Shown here: in pieces, positions 8,549 to 15,950 of the stretch
Layout of the letters: each line of letters begins with the position of its first letter
Position numbering within the stretch: position 1 is the first letter of the stretch
From: Intestinicryptomonas porci
Lineage (GTDB): Bacteria > Verrucomicrobiota > Verrucomicrobiia > Opitutales > Intestinicryptomonadaceae
DNA length: 64,000 nt
Reading direction: 5' to 3'
Assembly (NCBI RefSeq): GCF_033971905.1
Contig: NZ_JALBUT010000007.1
Span: 62,001 to 126,000, forward strand
Translations under genes and position numbers: made by a program
Notes under the pieces: generated by a model
Databases searched by the model: none
The model's input: the letters and a program-made list of their open reading frames with translations, nothing else
What the model was told of the DNA's origin: nothing

Positions 8549-10627
8549 ATGCCGCGATTTATAAAAATACTTCCCGCTTTGCTTCTGATTCCTCTTGCGG
8601 CGTTCGCAAAACCGCCGTCTGTAATGTTCGTCTATCCCGCAGGCGGAAAAACCGGCTCGACATTCAAAGCCGTAATAGGCGCACTCGACGCCGACTTCGC
8701 AAACGGAATTTCAATTTCGGGCAAGGGAGTTTCCGCAAAAATCATAAGCATAAACGAAATGCCTCCCGAACGCGCACAGGCGGCGGCAAAGAGAAACGAA
8801 GCAAAGGGAATGAAGTTTATCGAAGCCGAAATCAAAATTTCAAAGGACGCCGAAACAGGAACGCGCGATTTGCGCCTGACAAGCTCCGAAGGGGCTTCAA
8901 CGCGGTATTTTTTTGAAGTCGAAAATTTATTGGAAATACTCGAAAACCCGCCGCATTCCTCAATAAAAACCGCGCAAAAAATCGATAAACTGCCTGCCGC
9001 CATAAACGGGCAAATCTACGAGGGCGACAGGGATTTTTACGAGTTCAAACTCGAAAAAGGCAAAACCTACGTCTTCGACCTTCATGCCCGAAAAATCCGC
9101 CCATACCTCGCAGACGCAGTGCCGGGATGGTTTCAGGCTACCATGCGCCTTTACGGGCAAGACGGAATATCTCTCGAATATGTCGATGACTTTCAAAATT
9201 CGCCCGACCCCGTTTTAATTTTCACTCCCGAAAAAACAGCGTCCTATTTTCTGGAAATAAAAGACGCGCTCTACCGCGGGCGGGACGACTTTGTTTACAG
9301 GCTCAGGGCGGGAGAGCTTCCGTTCATAAAGTCAATTTTTCCGTGCGGAGGCAATTCAAAAGAAATTACGGAAGTCGATGTGGACGGCGTAAACCTTCCA
9401 TCAAAAAAGCTTAAAGTCTCAAAAGATGCGAAGGACTTGAATTTAAAAGAAATATCTCTTTCCAAAAATTCAATTTCATCAAATTCGGTTAAATTTGAAT
9501 TTGAAGATTTGCCCGAAATCAAGGCGGAGGCGAATTTGCAAATTCCGCAAGAGCCGCTCAAAATTCCGTGCGTCATAAACGGGATTTTTAAAAAACCATA
9601 CGATAAATTCCAATTTCTTATCAGGGCGAAAAAAGGCGAAGAGCTGACATTTGAAGTCCTCGGCTCGCGCCTGGGATACCCCGTTGACAGCCGCTTAAAG
9701 CTTGTCAATTTAAAAAGCGGAAAGCAAATTGCCTTTAACGACGACTTTGACGACGCCTCTTTCGGGCTTATAACCGCCCAGTTCGATTCCCGCATAATAC
9801 ACAAATTTGCAACAAGCGGAGATTTTCTTCTAATTCTTGATGAAGCCCAAAATAAAGGCGCGGACGACTGCGTTTTCAGGCTCAAAATAGCAAAACCAAA
9901 ACGAGATTTGCAAGTTTTGCTCACACATTCAAATCCACAACTGCCAAAGGGAAATTTCGCCCCCCTCGGCATTTCAGCCGTAAAAAAAGGCGGCTGGGAC
10001 GGAGACATTGAAATTATCGCAAAAGATCTTCCCGAAGGCATAACGGCGGAAAAATGCGTAATTCAAAAGAAAAAGAACTTTGCCTTTTTGGTTCTTAAAG
10101 CAAAGGAAACATGCAATGTTAAAAACTTTGAACCGAAGCTTTTTGCCATCGCAAAATTCGGAGATGAAACAAGGGAAATCCCCGTAACGGCTTCGGAAGA
10201 GCTTACGCAGGCGTTTTTTATCACGCACACGCTTCCGATAGAAAGCGCGAACGTTTCAACTCTGCCCAAAGCCCCGTTTAGGATTGAATGGGGAGAACTG
10301 CCGTCTTTGCCCGCAACAATCGGAGCGGGCAATACGCTTGAACTCAACCTAAAACTCGTCCGCGAAAACGGCTTTAACGGCAACATACGCATAACCCCCT
10401 ACAAAACCGCCCGCGGCTTGCGCCTGCGCCCCATAACAATAAAGCCCGACGACCCTGCCGAGTTTCAGGTTTTCTTGCAGGCAAACAAAAATCTGCAAGG
10501 CGTTTTAAGCGATTTTCTGTATATTTCGGCAACATCGCGCAAGGGCAAAAACAACTATATCTATACCGCGCCACCGATAGAATACAAAATAATCGGCAGA
10601 AAGCAGACGAAGTTCAACGCAAAATAG
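8549..10627 (+). CDS. Exported protein with pre-peptidase C-terminal-like (PPC) domains
   Basis: 692 residues with a signal peptide (ending near AAFAKPP). Two segments look like PPC beta-sandwich domains: about 165-250 (DFYEFKLEKGKTYVFDLHA ... ASYFLEIKD) and about 345-450 (KGEELTFEVLGSRLGYPVDS). Proteins of this kind are regularly the third gene beside DUF1549/DUF1501 pairs in PVC bacteria and are thought to bind surfaces or carbohydrate. No catalytic motif is visible. It starts one base after the DUF1501 stop. Confidence 0.75.
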   Translation: MPRFIKILPALLLIPLAAFAKPPSVMFVYPAGGKTGSTFKAVIGALDADFANGISISGKGVSAKIISINEMPPERAQAAAKRNEAKGMKFIEAEIKISKDAETGTRDLRLTSSEGASTRYFFEVENLLEILENPPHSSIKTAQKIDKLPAAINGQIYEGDRDFYEFKLEKGKTYVFDLHARKIRPYLADAVPGWFQATMRLYGQDGISLEYVDDFQNSPDPVLIFTPEKTASYFLEIKDALYRGRDDFVYRLRAGELPFIKSIFPCGGNSKEITEVDVDGVNLPSKKLKVSKDAKDLNLKEISLSKNSISSNSVKFEFEDLPEIKAEANLQIPQEPLKIPCVINGIFKKPYDKFQFLIRAKKGEELTFEVLGSRLGYPVDSRLKLVNLKSGKQIAFNDDFDDASFGLITAQFDSRIIHKFATSGDFLLILDEAQNKGADDCVFRLKIAKPKRDLQVLLTHSNPQLPKGNFAPLGISAVKKGGWDGDIEIIAKDLPEGITAEKCVIQKKKNFAFLVLKAKETCNVKNFEPKLFAIAKFGDETREIPVTASEELTQAFFITHTLPIESANVSTLPKAPFRIEWGELPSLPATIGAGNTLELNLKLVRENGFNGNIRITPYKTARGLRLRPITIKPDDPAEFQVFLQANKNLQGVLSDFLYISATSRKGKNNYIYTAPPIEYKIIGRKQTKFNAK

Positions 10628-10679
10628 GCTGCAACAAAACGCGTTTCTTGTGTTTTAAATAACAAACTTAATTTTATAT

Positions 10680-10708
10680 TTGACACACAAGCGCACTTTA
10701 TATTTAGA
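10680..10708 (+). promoter_or_regulatory. Candidate promoter of the GH92 gene
   Basis: A perfect TTGACA (10680-10685) lies 31 bases before the GH92 ATG, with weak -10 candidates TATTTA (10701-10706) and TTTAGA (10703-10708) at 15-17 bp. The gap between the PPC-like gene and GH92 has no clear terminator, so the gene may also receive read-through. Confidence 0.4.
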
Positions 10709-10716
10709 AAAGAACC

Positions 10717-13125
10717 ATGAATTACTCCTTTTTCAAGAGGCCGATACTTTGCATAACCTTATTTTCGATTTCCGCAATGCTCTTTGCGCAAAAAAAAGAG
10801 CCTGTCGATTACATCAACACAATTATAGGAGCGTCCACTTCAAACTCCGCCGCAAAATCGGGGCACGGACTTGGCAAAACTTTCCCGGGCGCGGCAACGC
10901 CTTTCGGGCTTGTACAGTTAAGCCCCGACACAATTACGGGCGGCGACAACGGCCCTGGATATTCCTGGCATCATTCGACAATAGAAGGTTTCAGCTTCAC
11001 CCATATGTCGGGCATAGGCTGGTTTGGCGACTTCGGGAACTTCCTCGTTATGCCAACGACAGGGGAAATCCGCACCACAAAAGGACTTCCGCCACGGCAG
11101 GACTTGAATGTTCCCAATCCTGAAAACAAACAAATAAAAGGCTGGCGGTCAAAATTTTCGCACGATACGGAAATCGCGAAAGCGGGATACTACTCTGTCA
11201 TTCTCGATGACTATTCAATAAAAGTCGAGCTTGCCGCAGCTCCTCGTTCGGGCATGATGAAAATGACGTTTCCAAAGAGCAATCAATCGAACATCTTGAT
11301 AGACCTCTCCCGAAGAATAGGAGGTTCAAACAGCGAACAGTTCATTAAAAAGGTAAACGCAAACACCATACAAGGATACATGAAATGCCCCCCCGAAAAC
11401 GGCGGATGGGGAAACGGAGCGGGCAAGGGAGACTATACAGTGCATTTCTACGCGCAATTTTCAAAACCGCTTGAAAACTGCGGCTATTGGGAAGTAAAAT
11501 ATCCGGAAGAACTCTTAAAGAAGCGCAAAGTTGACTCCCACCAAAAAATAGAATTTTACGAAATGGCGGCAAACGCCGAAAAAAAACCCCTTGAAAAATC
11601 GGCGCAAGGCGCGCATATCGGCTTTTTTGCAAAGTTTGAAACAAAAGAAGCGGAAGAAGTGTTTTTGAAAGTCGGCATTTCTTTTGTCAGCATTGAAAAC
11701 GCGAAGCAAAATCTGCAAAACGACATAAAAGACTGGGACTTTGAAAATCTCGTCAATAAAACGCGAAAACAGTGGTCGCAATCCTTGTCTAAAATGAAAG
11801 TTGAAGGCGGAAGCGAGCGCGATAAAACAATATTTTACACGGCATTATACCATACAATGATAGACCCGCGCGCCGCAAGCGACTTCAACGGAGAATACAT
11901 TGCAGCCGACAAAACCGTAAAGAAAGCAGAAGGTTTTACTTACCGCACAATATTCAGCGGCTGGGACGTATTTAGAAGCCAATTTCCGCTCCTTACAATC
12001 ATACGCCCCGACATCGTAAGCGACCAGATAAACACATTCGTCCAGCTTGCAGAGCTTACCCCGACGCACAAGGCAATGCTTCCGCGCTGGGAGTTCATGA
12101 ATTCCTATTCGGGCTGCATGGTCGGAGACCCCGCAATATCGGTGATTGCCGACGCATACGCAAAAGGCATACGCACCTTCGACGCCGAAAAAGCCTTTGA
12201 GTTTTGCAAAAACACCACGCTAAAACGCGACGGCAACAATTATAATTTCCACAAAATCGGCTACTGCCCGAACTTGGTATCGCAAACGCTTGAAATTGCG
12301 TACGGCTCGTGGTGCGTCGGCAAACTTGCGGAACTTCTCGGCAAGGAAGAGGATACAAAAAAATTTTATGAAGTCTCTTTGAATTACAAAAACATTTGGG
12401 ACGAATCTGTAAAATGGTTCAGGGCAAAAGACGCCAACGGAAACTGGACGCCATCAAAAATCAGAAAAAACGGAGAATGGATTGAAGTCCCTTTTGATAA
12501 AACACGCCACGACCAAGGCTGTGTCGAAAGCAACAACTTCCAGCAAGGTTGGTTTGTTCCGCACGACATAAAAGGCTTGAAATCACTTATGGGCGAAGAA
12601 TTTTTCCTGCAAGAACTCGAAACGTTCTTCGACAACACTCCCGAAGATTTTATGTGGAACAACTACTATAACCACCCGAACGAGCCAAACCACCAGGTTC
12701 CGTTTATGTTCAACCACACGTCAAAGCCATACCTAACCCAAAAGTGGACACGCAAAATTTGCGACAAAGCGTACGGCAACGACGTTTTGGGGCTCGTCGG
12801 GAATGAGGATGTAGGGCAAATGTCGGCTTGGTATGTTCTTGCATCGGCAGGCATACACCCAATCTGCCCGGGAGACACCCGCTACGAAATAACAAGCCCC
12901 GTATTCGACAAAATCGAATTTAATCTCGACAAAAAATACCATAAGGGCAAGAAGTTCACAATCATCGCCAAGAACAATTCGCCCGAAAACGTCTATATAA
13001 AATCGGTTTCGCTGAACGGAAAGCCGTTAAACAGACTTTGGATTGACCACTCCGAAATCTCAAAAGGCGGAACATTGGTATTGCAAATGGACAAAAATCC
13101 AAACAAAAAATTGGGGCTGAAATAA
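10717..13125 (+). CDS. GH92 family exo-alpha-mannosidase, exported
   Basis: 802 residues with a signal peptide (MNYSFFKRPILCITLFSISA). Family GH92 enzymes are Ca2+-dependent exo-acting alpha-mannosidases. Motifs in order: GKTFPGAATPFGLVQLSPDT, GYSWHHSTIEGFSFTHMSG, YTALYHTMIDPR, SGWDVFRSQFPLL, CVESNNFQQGWFVPHD and LVGNEDVGQMSAWYVLASAG. Two active-site stretches differ from what I recall as most common: ESN for the usual EGN, and GNED for GNDD, so the linkage specificity may differ. It probably trims mannosides from host or dietary glycans. It follows the DUF1549 trio and ends at a terminator shared with convergent pgi. Confidence 0.9.
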   Translation: MNYSFFKRPILCITLFSISAMLFAQKKEPVDYINTIIGASTSNSAAKSGHGLGKTFPGAATPFGLVQLSPDTITGGDNGPGYSWHHSTIEGFSFTHMSGIGWFGDFGNFLVMPTTGEIRTTKGLPPRQDLNVPNPENKQIKGWRSKFSHDTEIAKAGYYSVILDDYSIKVELAAAPRSGMMKMTFPKSNQSNILIDLSRRIGGSNSEQFIKKVNANTIQGYMKCPPENGGWGNGAGKGDYTVHFYAQFSKPLENCGYWEVKYPEELLKKRKVDSHQKIEFYEMAANAEKKPLEKSAQGAHIGFFAKFETKEAEEVFLKVGISFVSIENAKQNLQNDIKDWDFENLVNKTRKQWSQSLSKMKVEGGSERDKTIFYTALYHTMIDPRAASDFNGEYIAADKTVKKAEGFTYRTIFSGWDVFRSQFPLLTIIRPDIVSDQINTFVQLAELTPTHKAMLPRWEFMNSYSGCMVGDPAISVIADAYAKGIRTFDAEKAFEFCKNTTLKRDGNNYNFHKIGYCPNLVSQTLEIAYGSWCVGKLAELLGKEEDTKKFYEVSLNYKNIWDESVKWFRAKDANGNWTPSKIRKNGEWIEVPFDKTRHDQGCVESNNFQQGWFVPHDIKGLKSLMGEEFFLQELETFFDNTPEDFMWNNYYNHPNEPNHQVPFMFNHTSKPYLTQKWTRKICDKAYGNDVLGLVGNEDVGQMSAWYVLASAGIHPICPGDTRYEITSPVFDKIEFNLDKKYHKGKKFTIIAKNNSPENVYIKSVSLNGKPLNRLWIDHSEISKGGTLVLQMDKNPNKKLGLK

Positions 13126-13147
13126 AACTGATATTTGCCAAAGTCCA

Positions 13148-13180
13148 TAAAAAAAGCGCGGAAAACCGCGCTTTTTTTAT
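13148..13180. terminator. Bidirectional terminator between the GH92 gene and pgi
   Basis: A perfect palindrome, AAAAAAAGCGCGG with CCGCGCTTTTTTT around an AAAA loop, lies between convergent genes and has a T-run on both strands. Confidence 0.9.
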
Positions 13181-13192
13181 CCGACAAAAACC

Positions 13193-14704
13193 TTACTTTT
13201 GCATAAGCTTGAATATCAGCTCCTCGTCGCCGACATAACCCGATTTTTCCGCAAGCTCTTCTATGGTCAAATTCGGATTTTGCTCAATCAATGCCGATAT
13301 AGCCTTTTTGATTTCCAAAATTCTGCCTGCCGCTTTCTTGCCCGCCTCAACACCTGGCTGATGGTAGGCATTTATGCCGATAAACGAAGCGTAAAAGCCC
13401 GTCGCCCTGTCAAACAGCGCAATAATTGCGCCGATTGATTTTTCGGAAACATCGGGCAATGTCAAAGTAATAGATTCCCTACCCTTTGCCGACAACGCCT
13501 CGCGCGTGCCAAGCAAGAACGCCCGCAAATAGTCTCCGCTTGTAATGCCGCCCTCTTCAACTTCAACAGAACCGCCCTCGCGGGATTTCAATACTTCGAT
13601 AAATGTAACAAAGAAATTGTTTACGCCGTCCCTTAATTGCTGAACATATGCATGCTGGTCGGTAGAGCCTTTGTTGCCGTAAACGCTTATACCCTGCTCT
13701 ACCCTGTTGCCCTGCAAGTCAAACTCCTTGCCGAGAGACTCCATTATGAGCTGCTGCAAATAGCGCGAAAGAAGCAAAAGCCTGTCCTTGTAAGGCAATA
13801 TCACCATATCCTTTTTGCCCGCGCCACCCGTGCAAAAATACCACATCAAGGCAAGAAGCATCGCAGGATTTTTCATAAAGTCTTTGTTTGAAGTTGCCTC
13901 GTCCATCAGGCGCGCACCCAAAAGAAGAGCGTCAATGTCTATCCCCTGCAAGGCGGCAGGCAAAAGCCCGACAGCGGCAAACTCGCTCGTCCTGCCACCA
14001 ACCCAGTCCCACATCGGGAAAATTTCTAAAAAATTGCGCTCTTTAGCGTAATTAAAAAGCTTGCTGCCGTTGCCTGTCGTCACAACCGAGTGGCGGGCAA
14101 AGTCAAGCCCCGCGTCCTCCCACTTTTTTTGAGATTCAAGCATGGCGTTTCGAGGCTCTGGAGTTCCGCCCGACTTTGAAGCAATGACCGCCAAAGTTTT
14201 CCCGAGCTTGCCCGAAAGACGCTCAAAAACCAAATCAAAACCGTCGGGGTCGGTGTTGTCCAAAAAGAAAACCGACATCTTGTCAGACGACGGGCGCGAC
14301 AGGGCATCGGCGACAAATTCGGGGCCCAAAGCAGAACCGCCTATACCTATGCACAAAAGATTTTCAAATTTTCCGTCCGCACCCCTAATTTCGCCCGAAT
14401 GAACTTTCTTTGCAAATTCCTTTATGCGCAAAATGTTTTCGTCTATCTGCGACTTCAATTCATCAGACGGCGCGAGAGAAGAGTTTCTCAGCCAGTAATG
14501 CCCCACCATGCGGTTTTCATCGGGATTTGCAACCGCCCCGCCGACAAGCGCATCCATATCCGAAAAAGCCTTTTGAATTTTATCGGACATCGAACCAAAG
14601 AAAGCGTCCGGGAAATTGACGCGGCTAATGTCAATGGAAAAACCGAGAGACGGAACTTCGCAAAAATATTTTTTAAAACGCTGCCAAGACATAATAAACC
14701 TCAC
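13193..14704 (-). CDS. pgi: Glucose-6-phosphate isomerase
   Basis: Cytosolic glycolytic enzyme interconverting glucose 6-phosphate and fructose 6-phosphate. Motifs seen are GIGGSALGPEFVADAL (sugar-phosphate SIS fold), IASKSGGTPEPRNA, FDLQGNRVEQGISVYGNKGS and STDQHAYVQQL. The C terminus carries an extra segment (NLTIEELAEKSGY). The length is 503 from the first ATG; the ATG four codons later (14692, MSWQRFKK) is equally plausible. Its upstream region borders the CRISPR array, but pgi is read away from it and is unrelated in function. Confidence 0.95.
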   Translation of the reverse strand: MRFIMSWQRFKKYFCEVPSLGFSIDISRVNFPDAFFGSMSDKIQKAFSDMDALVGGAVANPDENRMVGHYWLRNSSLAPSDELKSQIDENILRIKEFAKKVHSGEIRGADGKFENLLCIGIGGSALGPEFVADALSRPSSDKMSVFFLDNTDPDGFDLVFERLSGKLGKTLAVIASKSGGTPEPRNAMLESQKKWEDAGLDFARHSVVTTGNGSKLFNYAKERNFLEIFPMWDWVGGRTSEFAAVGLLPAALQGIDIDALLLGARLMDEATSNKDFMKNPAMLLALMWYFCTGGAGKKDMVILPYKDRLLLLSRYLQQLIMESLGKEFDLQGNRVEQGISVYGNKGSTDQHAYVQQLRDGVNNFFVTFIEVLKSREGGSVEVEEGGITSGDYLRAFLLGTREALSAKGRESITLTLPDVSEKSIGAIIALFDRATGFYASFIGINAYHQPGVEAGKKAAGRILEIKKAISALIEQNPNLTIEELAEKSGYVGDEELIFKLMQK

Positions 14705-14801
14705 AATTAAAAATTAATCCCCACAAACTACCCCCTCTCCCCGACTTTTTCAAGCCTTCTTTTTTAAGGAACTTCATAGAATTAAAATTGGCAAAAAATC
14801 A

Positions 14802-14837
14802 TATAATAATATACAACAAAGTGATCTTTCCAAAAAT
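14802..14837 (+). repeat. Degenerate terminal CRISPR repeat, promoter half kept
   Basis: Matches the consensus repeat perfectly from position 11 to 36 (14812-14837) but has unrelated AT-rich sequence in place of the first ten bases. The lost part is the 5' end of the tracrRNA-pairing half. The kept part includes the putative -10 (AAAAAT) and most of the -35 region (TATACA). Confidence 0.9.
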
Positions 14838-15431
14838 GCACTCGAGCTTGCGCAGAAGTATGGAATAGTTTTGACTTTACAACAAAGTGATCTTTCCAAA
14901 AATGTAATTCAAAAAAACGCCGTAATCCGCTATGTTTTGACTTTACAACAAAGTGATCTTTCCAAAAATCTTAGAACCAAGCAATGCCGCAAGCTCGGCG
15001 TTTTGACTTTACAACAAAGTGATCTTTCCAAAAATGATGCCGTCGGTGATATTGCGGGCATTAAGGTTTTGACTTTACAACAAAGTGATCTTTCCAAAAA
15101 TTGATTGTCTTTAAGGCATCTCTGCACCATTGTTTTGACTTTACAACAAAGTGATCTTTCCAAAAATATGAAGAATTGAAGCCCTGTCCATTTTGCGGTT
15201 TTGACTTTACAACAAAGTGATCTTTCCAAAAATTCGTCCGACGGTTCGCCAACCGTAAGCTTTGTTTTGACTTTACAACAAAGTGATCTTTCCAAAAATC
15301 GAAAGACAGTTTATTCTAAGGCTCGACTTGTTTTGACTTTACAACAAAGTGATCTTTCCAAAAATGAAAATTCTCTGATTTCTGAAATGATTTACGTTTT
15401 GACTTTACAACAAAGTGATCTTTCCAAAAAT
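14802..15431 (+). CRISPR. CRISPR array, 10 repeats of 36 bp and 9 spacers of 30 bp
   Basis: Nine identical 36-bp repeats start at 14868, 14934, 15000, 15066, 15132, 15198, 15264, 15330 and 15396, with an exact 66-bp period; every spacer is 30 bp. Repeats begin GTTTTGACTTTACAAC and end CTTTCCAAAAAT, the GTTTT...AAAAT form of several type II-C arrays, so the crRNA is expected on the plus strand. A tenth, leftmost copy (14802-14837) keeps repeat positions 11-36 but has lost the first ten. Within each repeat, TTTACA (positions 9-14) and AAAAAT (31-36) sit 16 bp apart like -35 and -10 boxes. Each spacer has an open reading frame in at least one phase. The tracrRNA and cas2 follow on the right. Confidence 0.98.
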
Positions 15432-15435
15432 AATA

Positions 15436-15466
15436 TTGACACAAATATTTATTGTGCCAATATTTA
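15436..15466 (+). promoter_or_regulatory. Candidate tracrRNA promoter
   Basis: A perfect TTGACA (15436-15441) begins four bases after the last repeat. AT-rich -10 candidates lie at 15459-15466 (AATATT at 17 bp, TATTTA at 19 bp), which would start RNA at about 15470-15474, exactly where the anti-repeat begins. The -10 is weak; the position is the main argument. Confidence 0.6.
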
Positions 15467-15470
15467 AATA

Positions 15471-15552
15471 AAATTTTTGTTGTAAAGTCTTAACTGATTT
15501 TGCCGAATTCCATGCTCTGCTTAGCACCTTGGAATTCGGCATTTTTATTTTT
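15471..15552 (+). ncRNA. tracrRNA of the type II CRISPR-Cas system
   Basis: 15474-15494 is an anti-repeat: TTTGTTGTAAAGTC pairs with repeat positions 6-19 (GACTTTACAACAAA), followed by two U-U mismatches and AAC pairing with GTT at repeat positions 1-3. This gives a crRNA:tracrRNA duplex of about 14 bp plus 3 bp around a small internal loop. The only structure downstream is one long hairpin: stem 15501-15512 with 15530-15541 (12 bp), an inner TGCT/AGCA stem, and a bulge at 15527-15529. T-runs to 15552 form a Rho-independent terminator. Predicted RNA is about 80 nt, on the same strand as the crRNAs, and convergent with cas2. The RNA partners Cas9 in crRNA processing and target cleavage. Confidence 0.88.
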
Positions 15553-15950
15553 CAAAACAACAAAAAGTTGTTGTTTTCATCTACATCGTATTTAGGTTCT
15601 TCTTTTTGCAGACTGTCAAAAAATTCTATTTGCTTCGGAATCTTTTCCAACTTTTTTGGCGCGCGACACACAAGTTTACTCATTCCCCATTGTTTATCCG
15701 TAAAAAACAACAGTCTTATATCCCCCGTTGTCGGCGCGTAAGTTTTAACGCGTTCGTAATACTTCATCATTTTTTCCAAAGAAACGCACGGACGCGAATA
15801 AACGGAATATTGAATCATTATAAACCCATCATCCAACAATGCCTTTCTAAAACGCGTAGCCTCTTTACGCTCTTCCTCCAAAAGAACGGGTAAATCAAAC
15901 ATTGCCATAAGCCATCCCATTCTAAACGGACTTTTCTTTTCAATTTTCAT
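15552..15950 (-). CDS. cas2: CRISPR-associated endoribonuclease-like Cas2
   Basis: 132 residues. The ferredoxin-like Cas2 core begins at MGWLMAMFDLPV, with the conserved Asp after the first strand (MFDLP), and continues through FRKALLDDGFIMIQYSVYSR, typical of type II Cas2. With Cas1 it forms the spacer integrase. It is longer than a minimal Cas2 because of a 10-residue N-terminal lead and a C-terminal tail rich in Lys, Glu and Asn. The start overlaps the cas1 stop by four bases. The stop codon lies at the T-run of the opposing tracrRNA terminator. Confidence 0.95.
   Translation of the reverse strand: MKIEKKSPFRMGWLMAMFDLPVLLEEERKEATRFRKALLDDGFIMIQYSVYSRPCVSLEKMMKYYERVKTYAPTTGDIRLLFFTDKQWGMSKLVCRAPKKLEKIPKQIEFFDSLQKEEPKYDVDENNNFLLF

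Noticed and set aside
14802..15431. Array transcribed leftward, with the degenerate repeat as the far 3' end.
   Set aside because: The anti-repeat on the plus-strand tracrRNA pairs with the plus-strand repeat RNA at its 5' half (GTTTTGACTTTACAAC), and repeats in the GTTTT...AAAAT form fit known type II crRNAs in that direction. A leftward transcript would have the tracrRNA sequence as its own sense repeat.
14871..15467. Long open frames on both strands through the CRISPR array, with repeated peptides such as LTLQQSDLSKN and FLERSLCCKVKT.
   Set aside because: The 66-bp repeat-spacer period is divisible by three, so any frame open in the repeat stays open. There is no start context and the peptides are translated repeats, so it is an artefact and not a repeat protein.
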